53,162 nucleotides of DNA from JAVBPE01 sp031549865 (GCA_031549865.1 JAVBPE010000019.1:1-53162), one strand, 5' to 3'; positions 32,521-42,504 are shown, counted from the first letter of the stretch. The notes: generated from the letters alone by a model not told the origin. Made by a program: numbers and translations.

Positions 32521-33178
32521 AAGTTTGTTTGAAGAATCAAACACTTTAGATTTACAAAAATTAGTATTAGTATTAATAGTTTCAATTATTTGCGGTTTAG
32601 TTACAAGTTTAGTATACGTTTATACTCATAAAAATAAAAACGAGAGTTCAGGTTTTGCGATTACCTTATTTATGCTGCCGGTAATTGTTGGAGTTATTAT
32701 TATTTTAGTTGCATCTGATTTTGCCCGTGCATTTAGTATAGCAGGTGTATTTGCACTTATTCGCTTTAGAAGTGAACCAGGAGAAAGTAAAGATATAACA
32801 TATATTTTATTAGCATCTGGACTTGGGTTAGCTTGTGGTTTAGGCTATATTTGGCTTTCTTTGATTATCTTAATTGTTTGTATGGCGTTAATATTTTTAT
32901 TAGAAAAAATTAATTATGGTAAAAATAAATTTGTAAAAAAACAATTAAAAATAACTTTACCAGAAAGCTTAGATTATGAAAATATTTTTGATGATGTATT
33001 AAACAATTATTGTGATTACAAAAATTTTATTAAAGTTAAGACAACTGATTATGGTTCACTATTTGAAGTAACGTATCAAATAGCATTAAAAGATAATAAA
33101 AGTGAAAAATCATTAATAGATGATTTAAGAATATTAAATGGTAATTTAGATATATCAATTCATAGAATAGTAAATTAG
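32513..33178 (+). CDS. DUF4956 membrane protein, partner of VTC polymerase
   Basis: The 221-residue protein has AAGGAG about 10 bases before the ATG. Four membrane segments in the first 140 residues include the family block SIAGVFALIRFRSEPGESKDITYI followed by a small-residue helix; the C-terminal 80 residues are soluble, ferredoxin-like in pattern. It always appears beside VTC-domain proteins and may anchor the polymerase at the membrane or help export polyphosphate; this is inferred from co-occurrence. Confidence 0.9.
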   Translation: MFESLFEESNTLDLQKLVLVLIVSIICGLVTSLVYVYTHKNKNESSGFAITLFMLPVIVGVIIILVASDFARAFSIAGVFALIRFRSEPGESKDITYILLASGLGLACGLGYIWLSLIILIVCMALIFLLEKINYGKNKFVKKQLKITLPESLDYENIFDDVLNNYCDYKNFIKVKTTDYGSLFEVTYQIALKDNKSEKSLIDDLRILNGNLDISIHRIVN

Positions 33179-33179
33179 G

Positions 33180-33202
33180 CAAGACATTAGTCTTGTTTTT
33201 TT
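33180..33202 (+). terminator. Terminator after DUF4956 gene
   Basis: CAAGAC pairs with GTCTTG over an ATTA loop, followed by a T run. Confidence 0.85.
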
Positions 33203-33258
33203 CTACAAAATAAGATAAAATTTAAAATGATTATAAATTACAAATGGGGGATAGTAAA

Positions 33259-34815
33259 ATGGAAAATAAGGATGTAGTAAAAAAGAAATTAATAAAAATA
33301 ATTAATTGCTCAAATTATAAAATTTCATTTATATTATGTTTAATTATATATATTGTGTTATTTATTTCTATATTAAATCTAAAATCTTTAACGGAATTAA
33401 TATTTAGTAATGTAGAATTATTTTTCTTTATTTGTGTGTTAATATTAAATTTCTCACTTTTTATAAACGTAAAAAAAGAAAGAAAAATATATATAATTTT
33501 TTCAATTGTTTTTTTTATTTTAAGTCTTATTTTTTTCACTGTATGTTTATTTGATATAATTGACAAATCATGGATTTGGATAAATATTTCGGTATTATTT
33601 TTGTATAGTATATCAATTTTTTTATCTCTAAAAAAAATTAAAGGAGTAAAAGATTTTGAAGTTACAGAATCATTTGAAACATTTATGTATATAAAAAGTA
33701 TTGCAAATGAATATTTATTAGAATATGGACAGTTTTGTAATAAGAAAATGTATTCAAAAATTAGTATTATTCTATCATTTATTATAAATATTGTATGTGC
33801 ATTTACTTTATCATTAATATTATTATTGCTTTATCAAGTTTCTTCTTATGGAATTTTTCCTTTAAATGATAATATTATTAATATGTTTTATTTCAGTTAT
33901 TTAATAGTTTTTGCATTTAGTTGTATTTTTTCAGTTATATATATATTAAATGATACTTTTAAAAAGCCATATAATTCAGTTAGAAGCATTTTACTTTGTT
34001 TTATTATACTTTTAATCTTTATAGCTACTATTTCAACTTTTTTCGTTGAAAAAATTTTTGATTTTTACAATTTAATTTACATGTTATTACCTGTTGGCAT
34101 ATTATTTAGTAAGGACTTACTGGATAATTATTTTAAAATTAGGGATAATGCTGCGATGAAAATTTATCTTTTAGATTATAACGAAGAATTAGAATATGAG
34201 AATTTAGCTAAATATCAACAAAATGCAACTAAGAAATTACTAACAATGAAAACTCATGATTTAAACTATTATGAAGCTAGAAACCTTTATGGTCTTGATT
34301 ATAAAAATGTTCTTTTTGTAAATGCAGCCTTTGAATATTGTTATTATTATAATATTTATGAAAGGCTATTAAGAAAGTTCGATAAAGAAGATAATAATTA
34401 TTATAAACATATGATAAGAATTGATTGTCAAAGTATAAGTACAGTAGATGAAATAATATTAAAAATAAATGATTATTGTAACAGTTATTGGCTATTATCG
34501 CAAAGTTTTCTATATTCAAAATCTCCTTTGATAAATATATTCTTAAAACTTATAAAAAGTAAATCAGAAAATTCTATTGATTTAGAATTAAATCCTATTC
34601 AAAATATAAAGGATTTACCAAAGGTTCAAGTTGTTTTAGAACATTTTGATGGTTTTAGTAATGATCAGGACATGATAAGTGCTTGCTTCAAAAAGATATC
34701 AGGGTTTGGAATGGATCTTATGTTTATATCAAAAGAAAGAATTGAAATAAATGACGATACGATTGCGATAGAATATATTAATATTTTAGAAGAAAATGAA
34801 GATAAAATTGATTAA
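33259..34815 (+). CDS. Multi-pass membrane protein with cytosolic C-terminal domain
   Basis: The start is set at 33259, 8 bases after GGGGG; an upstream ATG at 33244 is less well placed. The 518-residue protein has eight to nine membrane segments in the first 290 residues with a loop at about 135-170. It ends with a soluble region of about 225 residues (AKYQQNATKKLLTMKTHDLN, ARNLYGLDYKNVLFVNAAFEY, VQVVLEHFDGFSNDQDMI). The family is not recognised. It follows the VTC/DUF4956 terminator, so it is probably its own unit, followed by the gene at 34892. Confidence 0.65.
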   Translation: MENKDVVKKKLIKIINCSNYKISFILCLIIYIVLFISILNLKSLTELIFSNVELFFFICVLILNFSLFINVKKERKIYIIFSIVFFILSLIFFTVCLFDIIDKSWIWINISVLFLYSISIFLSLKKIKGVKDFEVTESFETFMYIKSIANEYLLEYGQFCNKKMYSKISIILSFIINIVCAFTLSLILLLLYQVSSYGIFPLNDNIINMFYFSYLIVFAFSCIFSVIYILNDTFKKPYNSVRSILLCFIILLIFIATISTFFVEKIFDFYNLIYMLLPVGILFSKDLLDNYFKIRDNAAMKIYLLDYNEELEYENLAKYQQNATKKLLTMKTHDLNYYEARNLYGLDYKNVLFVNAAFEYCYYYNIYERLLRKFDKEDNNYYKHMIRIDCQSISTVDEIILKINDYCNSYWLLSQSFLYSKSPLINIFLKLIKSKSENSIDLELNPIQNIKDLPKVQVVLEHFDGFSNDQDMISACFKKISGFGMDLMFISKERIEINDDTIAIEYINILEENEDKID

Positions 34816-34891
34816 AAAATTGAATAAATAAAGAATGAATTATATAATAAAGTAAATATAGGAAATTATAAAGTAGATAGGGGACTTTAAT

Positions 34892-35356
34892 ATGGAAAAT
34901 GAGAAATATGATAGAATTAGAATTTTAATTATATTAATGTTTATTATCGGAATATTTATGTGCATAGCATTGTATCCCTATAGTATTAAATATATGTTTT
35001 TATCTTATGATGGTGAGGTCCCTAAAGAAGCCTTCGTTAAGGCAATTTTTGTATATTTTAGTTATATTCTAATATCAATTTTAGGTTTTATATCTTTAAT
35101 AATATTTTTTAAAATTACAAATTTAATTGACAATAATAATTTTTATTCTATTAAGACTAAAATACTTTTAAGAAAAAATATAATAATATTAACTATTGCA
35201 ACAATACTTTATAGTGCTATAACTATTGGGCTTATTATTTATAATATTTTGGTAAAATCCTCTTATTATTATTTACTAATTCCAAATTGCATAACATTAT
35301 TAATGGCCATATTAGGGGTTATAATTGCAGTTATTTTATATAAAAAATTTAAATAA
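34892..35356 (+). CDS. Four-TM membrane protein, DUF2975-like
   Basis: The 154-residue protein starts behind AGGGGAC. It has four membrane segments, with FKITNLIDNNNFYSIKTKI between the second and third, a position and pattern (short amphipathic N-P/F stretch) like DUF2975 proteins. The function of that family is unknown. The usual small HTH partner gene of DUF2975 does not follow here. Confidence 0.55.
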   Translation: MENEKYDRIRILIILMFIIGIFMCIALYPYSIKYMFLSYDGEVPKEAFVKAIFVYFSYILISILGFISLIIFFKITNLIDNNNFYSIKTKILLRKNIIILTIATILYSAITIGLIIYNILVKSSYYYLLIPNCITLLMAILGVIIAVILYKKFK

Positions 35357-35369
35357 AAATGATAAAAAT

Positions 35370-35408
35370 AGAACTAGCTATCTAAATAAATTAGACTAGT
35401 TCTTTTAT
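35370..35408 (+). terminator. Terminator before the PBP gene
   Basis: AGAACTAG pairs with CTAGTTCT and TCTAA with TTAGA inside; a T-rich run follows. Confidence 0.75.
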
Positions 35409-35463
35409 TTTAGATATTCGTTCTTATTTTTTTTTATAAAACATATAATTACTAGGTGATTTT

Positions 35464-37371
35464 ATGAAAATGCATTTGATGAAAAAAAGAATAATTTATT
35501 GCATGATAATTTTTATTTTATGCTTTGGGATGCTTTTTACAAGACTTGGATATGTAACATTTATTTTAGCAAATACTATAAATCCTTTGGCAGACGAATT
35601 ATGGAGTAGAGAGATACCAGTAAATAGTAGTAGAGGGATAATATATGATCGTAATGGAAAAGTAATCGTTGGAAATGAACTTGCACTTTCAGTTGCCGTT
35701 ATGCCTAGACAAATTACTGACAAAGAAAAAACCGCTAAAACATTGGCTAATATTTTAGAATGTGATTATAAGAAAATATTAGAATATTTAAATAAAAATG
35801 TAAGTGTTCAGTGGATAAAGCCAGAAGGTCGAAGAATAAGCTATGAAAAAGCTGTAAATATTGTAAATCTAAATCTTGATGGAGTCTATATTGTAAGTGA
35901 TTCTAAAAGAAGTTATCCATATGGAACAACTTTAGCTCAAACATTAGGATTTTGTGGTATTGATGGTGATGGATTATCAGGAATAGAATATTATTACAAT
36001 GATTATTTAAAAAGTGGTAGTGGATCATTATCAATCTATACTGATGCAAAAGGGCATATCATGAATGATATGACAAGTTACTATGAAAGTGCAACCGCTG
36101 GCTTAGATTTATATTTAACTATAGATATAGAACTTCAAACGATTATGGATAATGTTATTAATAATGCAGTTGCGATGTATAATCCTGATCAAGTAATGGG
36201 ATTAATGATGGACGTTGAAACTGGTGAAATTTTGGCGATGACTTCATATCCATATTTTGACCCATCTGATTATCAATCATATTCAGATGAAGTCATAAAT
36301 AGAAATTTACCAATCTTTTTTGCTTTTGAACCTGGATCTACGTTTAAAGTTTTAACATTTGCTGCTGGCTTAGAAGAAAGTAAATTTAACTTAAATGAAA
36401 GATTTTACGATCCTGGGTATCGTGTAGTTTCTGGGGTTAGAATTAAGGACTGGAAAGCAGGTGGTCATGGTGAAGAAACTTTTTTAGAAGTTATTCAAAA
36501 TTCATGTAACCCAGGGTTTATGGAAATAGGAGAACGCTTAGGCGTTGAAACATTTTATAAATACTTGCAAGCTTTTGGTTATGGAGAAAAAACAGGAATT
36601 GATTTACAAGGTGAATCAAAAGGAATATTAGTCAATAAGAAGAATGCTGGGCCTGTTGAACTTGCGACCATGAGCTTTGGTCAAGCGAATGCTGTAACTC
36701 CATTACAGCTTACAACTGCAACAATAGCTGCAGTAAATGGTGGGGAACTATTAACTCCATATATCCTTAAAAATGTTAAAAGTTATACAAATGAAGTTTT
36801 TTACACAGGAAAAAAACAAGTTAAAAGAAGAGTTATATCAGAAGAAACAAGTGCTTTAATGCGTTATGCATTAGAATGTGTAGTTGCTAAAGGGACTGGA
36901 AGAAATGCGTATGTTGAAGGATACCGTGTTGGTGGTAAAACTGGTACGGCTCAAAAAATAGGTGAAAATGGAGGATATTTAAGTAATAACTATATTTTAT
37001 CTTTTATGGGAGTAGCACCTATGAATAATCCTAAAATTGCATGTTATTTAGCTGTTGATAATCCTAAAAATGTTGTTCAATATGGAGGGGTAGTTACAGC
37101 ACCACTTGTTGGTCAAATCATGGAACAATCATTAACATATCTTGGAATTGAAAGGGACTATACAAATCAAATTTCAAAAGAGGTAAGATGGGGCTTAGAT
37201 ACAAAAACATATGAAGTACCAAATCTAATTGGCCAAAATAAAAAGAGTATTAAAGCATCTCACTATTACAATTATGTTTATATGGGAAGTGGAGATTTAG
37301 TAGTTGATCAATCACCTCAAGCAGGTGAAAAAGTTCTTGAAGGTGGAACCATAATAGTATATTTAAATTAA
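35464..37371 (+). CDS. Class B penicillin-binding protein with PASTA domain (FtsI/SpoVD type)
   Basis: The 635-residue protein has one N-terminal membrane anchor (about 10-35), a PBP dimerisation domain with NSSRGIIYDRNGKVI, the transpeptidase domain, and one C-terminal PASTA domain (VPNLIGQNKKSI to the end). Active-site motifs: S-T-F-K with Ser292, SCN in IQNSCNPGF, and KTG in VGGKTGTAQK. It cross-links peptidoglycan outside the membrane at the septum, or in spore cortex if SpoVD. The single PASTA domain fits SpoVD better than PbpB, but this cannot be settled. AGGTGATTTT precedes the ATG. Confidence 0.92.
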   Translation: MKMHLMKKRIIYCMIIFILCFGMLFTRLGYVTFILANTINPLADELWSREIPVNSSRGIIYDRNGKVIVGNELALSVAVMPRQITDKEKTAKTLANILECDYKKILEYLNKNVSVQWIKPEGRRISYEKAVNIVNLNLDGVYIVSDSKRSYPYGTTLAQTLGFCGIDGDGLSGIEYYYNDYLKSGSGSLSIYTDAKGHIMNDMTSYYESATAGLDLYLTIDIELQTIMDNVINNAVAMYNPDQVMGLMMDVETGEILAMTSYPYFDPSDYQSYSDEVINRNLPIFFAFEPGSTFKVLTFAAGLEESKFNLNERFYDPGYRVVSGVRIKDWKAGGHGEETFLEVIQNSCNPGFMEIGERLGVETFYKYLQAFGYGEKTGIDLQGESKGILVNKKNAGPVELATMSFGQANAVTPLQLTTATIAAVNGGELLTPYILKNVKSYTNEVFYTGKKQVKRRVISEETSALMRYALECVVAKGTGRNAYVEGYRVGGKTGTAQKIGENGGYLSNNYILSFMGVAPMNNPKIACYLAVDNPKNVVQYGGVVTAPLVGQIMEQSLTYLGIERDYTNQISKEVRWGLDTKTYEVPNLIGQNKKSIKASHYYNYVYMGSGDLVVDQSPQAGEKVLEGGTIIVYLN

Positions 37372-37387
37372 ATTAACAAGGTAATTA

Positions 37388-37416
37388 AAAACGCTATAAA
37401 ATTAGCGTTTTTTTCT
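37388..37416 (+). terminator. Terminator after the PBP gene
   Basis: AAAACGCTA pairs with TAGCGTTTT over a 6-base loop, followed by a T run. Confidence 0.85.
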
Positions 37417-37458
37417 ATATGATTTTTCGATAAAATCAGGTAAGTGAAGGATTTTTCA

Positions 37459-37487
37459 TTGTATTTTAAACAATTACATGATACAAT
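37459..37487 (+). promoter_or_regulatory. Promoter for the multi-AAA operon
   Basis: TTGTAT at 37459-37464, a 17-base spacer and TACAAT at 37482-37487. Confidence 0.7.
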
Positions 37488-37529
37488 CAAAAGTAAAACA
37501 AATCTTTAAAATATATGGGAGTGATACAA

Positions 37530-40500
37530 ATGGGTTTCAAATTAAAATCTGTAATAAGATTTCTTTTTCCAGAGTGCCAAATAATTGAAGCAATAAAAGA
37601 AGAAGGCTTCATTGAAAAAAATAATAGTTTAAAAAGTACACAAACGGTAAAAGAAAATAGTAGGGTTCAACAAACAGCAAGCGGATCTACAACAAATCAA
37701 AATCAAGCGAGATCATCTAACCAAAGAGAATCATTAAAAAACGCTACAGTCTATACAAGTACAAGTTTTGAAAAGTTGCAGATATTTAATTTAGATGACA
37801 AATTTAGAGATATAAATTTTGAAATGAATAATGTTTTAATTGGTCAAAAAGAATATTCATCAAATCTTACAGCAGCATTTAAGCGACCTTATATTGCGGG
37901 ATATGATAATATAAAGCCAAAGAACACAATATTTATTTGTGGAAAAAGAAGTAGTGGAAAAATGCTGGGAGTAATCACAATGGCAGCACTACTTAAGGCA
38001 AAAAAAATAATTAAATATGATTATATATCAACACTTGATTTAGCAAGATATTCTAATAATACACAATATGATATCTTTATTTCTGATGTTTATAAAGCTT
38101 TATATGAAAATTCAGATATTCTCGCATTTGAAAATTATGAAAAATGTCATAGTAGTATGATTGATATTTTATCGTCATTAGTTCAAAAAGGCACATATGT
38201 AATGGATAAGCGTTATACTATGACCGCAAATGGCTTAGTTGAAGCAACAGGTTCACTTGTTCAAAATAGTATTAGTGAAATAAGTGCAAATGGGAAATTT
38301 TTTGTTTTTATTTCAGAAAAAAAAGAAAGTTCAATAGTGGATATTTTTGGCTCTAAATTTATGTCACATATAAGTGATATCATTACTTTAGCAGAATTTA
38401 GTAAAGATGATTTAACAAGAATTGCTTTTAAATTTACGAAAGAATTAAGTGAAAGAAGTCTAAATACATTACAAATTTCAATAGATTTTGATGATAGAGC
38501 TTTAAAGAATATTGTTAATGCCTTTGATGTAAATACTGGTATAGCTGGAATGATAGAATATATTCAAACAGAAATTTATAAACCATTAACGGAATATAAA
38601 TTAAGAAATTCTTTTGATACAAAAAATGTAATGATTACACTTGAGGATACTAAATATAAATGTATCTGTAAAAATACTGCGTTTTTCTTATCAGATATTT
38701 TACCAAAACGCGATAATTCAGGATTAGAAGAAGCTAAAAAAGAACTTGATAAAATAATCGGATTATCAAAAGTAAAAGAGTATATCCTTAGTCTTGAGGA
38801 CAATTTAGAAGTTCAAAAAATGCGCAGAAATGCAGGATTTAAAGCTGTTGATATTTCAATGCATATGATATTTACAGGTAATCCTGGGACAGGTAAAACA
38901 ACAATTGCTCGCGTTGTTGCTAAGTATTTAAAAGCTTTAGGGGTTCTTTCTTCTGGCCAATTACGTGAAGTAACTAGAAATGACTTAGTAGGGCAATATG
39001 TCGGGCATACAGCTAAAATTACTAATGATGTTATAAAATCAGCTCTTGGTGGCGTTTTATTTATTGATGAGGCATATTCATTATGCAGAAATGATCATGA
39101 TACTTTTGGGCTTGAAGCAATTGATACATTAGTTAAAGCTATGGAAGATAATCGGGATAATTTGGTAGTTATACTTGCTGGTTATTCTGATGAAATGAAA
39201 GATTTCTTAAAGACTAATTCAGGCTTAAAATCAAGATTTCCTAATATAATAAATTTTGATGATTATACAGCCCAAGAAATGTATGATATCTCTGTAATTA
39301 CCGCTAAATCTAAAGGTTATATTATTTCATCAGACTGTAAAGATGCGCTTTTAAAATTATATAATAAAAAGCAAATTAAGGGTAGAAATGATAGTGGAAA
39401 TGGAAGATTAGTTAGAAATGTTATTGAAGAAGCAATTTTAAGACAATCTAAACGTTTATTAAAAGAAAAAGATGTTCAAATGGATTTACTTGTATATGAT
39501 GATTTCCAATTTGAAGATACATCGGCATTTGATTTAGAAAAACAACTTGCAAAAATTGTTGGTTTAGAAAATGTTAAAGATTTTGTCCGCACTCAATATA
39601 AATTATTAATTGCTCAAGAAAAAAGACGTAAGGCGGGTATGGTAGTTGATACAACTCAATCATTAAACATGATATTTATTGGTAATCCTGGAACCGGAAA
39701 GACAACTGTTGCTCGTATTGTTGCTTCTATGTTTAAAGAAATGGGATTCTTAAAATCAGGACATCTTGTTGAAGTAGATAGAGGTGACCTTGTAGCCCAA
39801 TATGCTGGTCAAACAGCTAAAAAAACTGAAGAAGTTTTTAAATCAGCTCTTGGTGGCGTTCTCTTTATAGATGAAGCTTATGCATTGTCATCAGATGGAA
39901 ATAGCTATGGGAAAGAATCAATTGATACTCTTGTTAAATTAATTGAAGATCATCGTGGTGAAATTGTTGTTATATTAGCTGGATATAAAAAAGAAATGAA
40001 GGATTTTTTAAAGTCAAATTCTGGTTTACAATCACGTTTCCCATTAAATATTGAATTCCCAGATTATTCTGTTAATGAACTTGAAAAAATTGCTTTAATG
40101 ATGATTAAGTCAAAAGGCTTTGTTCTTGATAGTGGTTGTGATAAATTATTAAAAGAACAAATAGAAACACTTCATAGACATTCAAATGCTCATTCAGGAA
40201 ATGGTCGAATGATAAGAAACTATTTAGATGAAATTATTAGAAATCAATCGGCGAGAATAGCAATGGAAGATGTTGATGATAAAGAAATGAATGTCATAGT
40301 GGCTACCGACATTGTTTCAAAAACTGATAATCTAGAATATAATTTGGAGCATGATTTAGCAAAAATAGTTGGTTTAGAAGAAGTTAAAAATTATATTCGT
40401 GGGCTTAATGCTAAATTACGATTACAAAACGAGCGAAAGAAAATGGGGCTTCAAGTAGACAATACTCAAACTTTGCATATGATTTTTAAAGGTAATCCAG

Positions 40501-41135
40501 GTACTGGAAAGACAATGATGGCAAGAACAATTGCTAATGTTTTATATAATATGCGCATCATTAAAACAAATAAATTAATTGAAACAGATCGTGCTGGATT
40601 AGTTGCTGGGTATGTTGGTCAAACAGCTATTAAAATTAAAGAAGTAATCTTAGACGCTTTAGATGGTGTTTTATTCATTGATGAAGCCTACTCACTTTCT
40701 CAAGGTGGAGCAAATGATTATGGAAAAGAAGCGATAGATATGCTTGTTAAAATGATGGATGACCATAGAGATCGCTTAGTTGTTATTTTGGCTGGTTATA
40801 GCAGTGATATGGATAACTTATTAAAATTAAATGCGGGTATTAAATCAAGATTTCCAAATATTATTGAATTTAGTGATTATTCTATTGAAGAGTTAATGAA
40901 ACTATCACAAATTTTCTATCAAACAAAAGGCTATATTTTAGAAGAAAAAGCCTTAATAAAATTAGAAAAGATTTTGTTAGAAGCTAAAAAAGAAACACTA
41001 TTTGGTAATGGTAGATATGTTCGCAATATTTTTGAAAAATCAATAAACAAACAAGCTCTAAGATTAAGTACAGATAATGATTTGACGAAAGAAGAACTCA
41101 TCACAATTATAGATTTAGATATAGAAAGGGTGTAA
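37530..41135 (+). CDS. Multi-AAA ATPase, three CbxX/CfxQ (SpoVK-like) modules
   Basis: The start at 37530 follows GGGAGTGAT; the ATG at 37515 overlaps that site. The 1201-residue protein has an N-terminal Ser/Thr/Gln-rich linker (about 30-75), a degenerate AAA-like part (ICGKRSSGKM near 137), then three full CbxX/CfxQ AAA modules with Walker A GNPGTGKT near residues 450, 718 and 987. Each is followed by GGVLFIDEAYSL or a close variant (Walker B; GVLFIDEAYSL in the third) and VVILAGY. Most members (SpoVK, EccA, Rubisco activase CbbX) have one module. Three intact modules in one chain are unusual. It probably remodels a protein partner. Two small membrane-protein genes follow within 6 bases each. 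Confidence 0.92.
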   Translation: MGFKLKSVIRFLFPECQIIEAIKEEGFIEKNNSLKSTQTVKENSRVQQTASGSTTNQNQARSSNQRESLKNATVYTSTSFEKLQIFNLDDKFRDINFEMNNVLIGQKEYSSNLTAAFKRPYIAGYDNIKPKNTIFICGKRSSGKMLGVITMAALLKAKKIIKYDYISTLDLARYSNNTQYDIFISDVYKALYENSDILAFENYEKCHSSMIDILSSLVQKGTYVMDKRYTMTANGLVEATGSLVQNSISEISANGKFFVFISEKKESSIVDIFGSKFMSHISDIITLAEFSKDDLTRIAFKFTKELSERSLNTLQISIDFDDRALKNIVNAFDVNTGIAGMIEYIQTEIYKPLTEYKLRNSFDTKNVMITLEDTKYKCICKNTAFFLSDILPKRDNSGLEEAKKELDKIIGLSKVKEYILSLEDNLEVQKMRRNAGFKAVDISMHMIFTGNPGTGKTTIARVVAKYLKALGVLSSGQLREVTRNDLVGQYVGHTAKITNDVIKSALGGVLFIDEAYSLCRNDHDTFGLEAIDTLVKAMEDNRDNLVVILAGYSDEMKDFLKTNSGLKSRFPNIINFDDYTAQEMYDISVITAKSKGYIISSDCKDALLKLYNKKQIKGRNDSGNGRLVRNVIEEAILRQSKRLLKEKDVQMDLLVYDDFQFEDTSAFDLEKQLAKIVGLENVKDFVRTQYKLLIAQEKRRKAGMVVDTTQSLNMIFIGNPGTGKTTVARIVASMFKEMGFLKSGHLVEVDRGDLVAQYAGQTAKKTEEVFKSALGGVLFIDEAYALSSDGNSYGKESIDTLVKLIEDHRGEIVVILAGYKKEMKDFLKSNSGLQSRFPLNIEFPDYSVNELEKIALMMIKSKGFVLDSGCDKLLKEQIETLHRHSNAHSGNGRMIRNYLDEIIRNQSARIAMEDVDDKEMNVIVATDIVSKTDNLEYNLEHDLAKIVGLEEVKNYIRGLNAKLRLQNERKKMGLQVDNTQTLHMIFKGNPGTGKTMMARTIANVLYNMRIIKTNKLIETDRAGLVAGYVGQTAIKIKEVILDALDGVLFIDEAYSLSQGGANDYGKEAIDMLVKMMDDHRDRLVVILAGYSSDMDNLLKLNAGIKSRFPNIIEFSDYSIEELMKLSQIFYQTKGYILEEKALIKLEKILLEAKKETLFGNGRYVRNIFEKSINKQALRLSTDNDLTKEELITIIDLDIERV

Positions 41136-41137
41136 AT

Positions 41138-41572
41138 ATGAAATATTCTTTTAGTGATTTTTTAACAATTCTATATTCTATATTCTTATTAACTTTTCTA
41201 GCTTTATTACCTTTTTGCATATTTGGATTAATAATAGACTATAATGCTATTAAATCTTCTGGTTTTTCTGGTCAAAATCTTGGAATAAGTATTATTGCAC
41301 TTTATGGTTTAATTTGCGGAATATCAATGCTTGTACCACCATTTAGACGTATTTATAAAAAATTACCTTGGCTATATGTTTACACTCAGATACTTACAGT
41401 TGATTTATTAATTGTAACTATTGCTATTTATATACTTAATTATGGCTATGAGGTACAAGATACATCAAGGAATACAATATTTTTAATTTTATCAATTATT
41501 TCTTTAGTGGTTTTAAGACTTTTAACATGTATTTATTATAAGTTTAAACCATTAAAAAATGTGAAGGAGTAA
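41138..41572 (+). CDS. Four-TM membrane protein in the AAA operon
   Basis: The 144-residue protein has GAAAGGG before the ATG and starts 3 bases after the AAA gene. Four membrane segments; a basic loop (RRIYKKLPW) lies between segments two and three and a basic tail (YYKFKPLKNVKE) follows the last. It is not recognised. Its spacing means it is made with the AAA protein and may anchor it. Confidence 0.65.
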   Translation: MKYSFSDFLTILYSIFLLTFLALLPFCIFGLIIDYNAIKSSGFSGQNLGISIIALYGLICGISMLVPPFRRIYKKLPWLYVYTQILTVDLLIVTIAIYILNYGYEVQDTSRNTIFLILSIISLVVLRLLTCIYYKFKPLKNVKE

Positions 41573-41577
41573 AATAT

Positions 41578-42210
41578 ATGAACGAACAAAAAAATATAAA
41601 AAAACAAACTTCACAAAGAAAAGTAACAAATGATATTAATAAACAAAATCAACATTTATACAACAATGCTGATGAGGTAGAAGATATTCAAAAAGATGTT
41701 AAAAATAAAAAAATGATTTCAAATAAAATATTTAAAAGATTTGGAATAATACTTTTAATTTTTGGCATAATTGCAAGCTATATTGTTGGAAGTGAACCTA
41801 CAGTAGATACATCTGTTGCAGCTTCTGATGCTCTTGTAAGTCAAATATCAACATCTCTTTCAATAGGAACTATTTTACTATCAAATGATGAAACATTAGC
41901 TAATCAAAATCATGAAATAATACATCAAACAAGTGATGATGAAACAGTAATATGGGTGTGGGATTATGCTGCAGAAGATGGTGATTATGTTCAAGTTTAT
42001 GCTAATGGTAAAAAGATTACGGAAGTATTTATGATAAAACATAAACCAGTAAAGGTTATTGTTCCATCAACTGGAGAAGTACAAATAAAAGGCATTAGAG
42101 ATGGGGGTGGCGGTATTACATATGCTGTTCACTATGAAATTAATGGAACAACCTATTTTAATACAGCACCCGAAGGTGGAGAAAATACATATACTCTTAT
42201 TAGAGATTAA
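41578..42210 (+). CDS. Single-TM protein with extracellular beta domain, AAA operon
   Basis: The 210-residue protein starts behind GAAGGAG. A 55-residue Gln/Lys-rich cytosolic tail is followed by one membrane segment (GIILLIFGIIASYIVG) and an outer region. After a Ser-rich linker comes a beta-type domain with VIWVWDYAAEDGDYVQVY and GEVQIKGIRDGGGG. The layout suggests a membrane-anchored protein whose tail meets the AAA protein and whose outer domain binds something outside. It is not recognised. Confidence 0.65.
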   Translation: MNEQKNIKKQTSQRKVTNDINKQNQHLYNNADEVEDIQKDVKNKKMISNKIFKRFGIILLIFGIIASYIVGSEPTVDTSVAASDALVSQISTSLSIGTILLSNDETLANQNHEIIHQTSDDETVIWVWDYAAEDGDYVQVYANGKKITEVFMIKHKPVKVIVPSTGEVQIKGIRDGGGGITYAVHYEINGTTYFNTAPEGGENTYTLIRD

Positions 42211-42234
42211 ATGAATTTGCTGCTAGTAAGATTA

Positions 42235-42266
42235 AAAACACAATTTGAATTAAATTGTGTTTTTTT
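42235..42266. terminator. Terminator after the AAA operon
   Basis: AAAACACAATTT pairs perfectly with AAATTGTGTTTT over a 5-base loop, with T run downstream. The A-rich left flank allows use by the reverse-strand remnant too. Confidence 0.85.
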
Positions 42267-42273
42267 AATCATA

Positions 42274-42504
42274 TTAATTTAAGTTTTTTTTCTTATTTCT
42301 TACGATAATAAATAATGCGAAGAAAAATATAATATTAAATATAATTGCAAGTATAACAAGTATATAGTACGTAATTGGCCAATATTTATTTGCAGTTATT
42401 GCTTCATATTTACTTAATAATACTTCATCATTTTTTATGACTTCTACTAAAACATTATTCTTTGCATATGTAATATCTAATTCATCTTTAATAAAAATTA
42501 CTTC
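42274..42504 (-). pseudogene. Remnant of a reverse-strand membrane protein gene
   Basis: Between a TGA at 42505-42507 and a TAA at 42274-42276 the reverse strand is open for 76 codons without ATG, GTG or TTG start. It reads a soluble stretch (KDELDITYAKNNVLVEVIKN), then a membrane segment (WPITYYILVILAIIFNIIFF) and a basic end (VRNKKKNLN). The composition is coding-like. An ATG a few codons upstream is out of frame, suggesting a frameshift near the start or loss of the 5' part. The remaining 42508-42556 holds nothing else. Confidence 0.45.
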
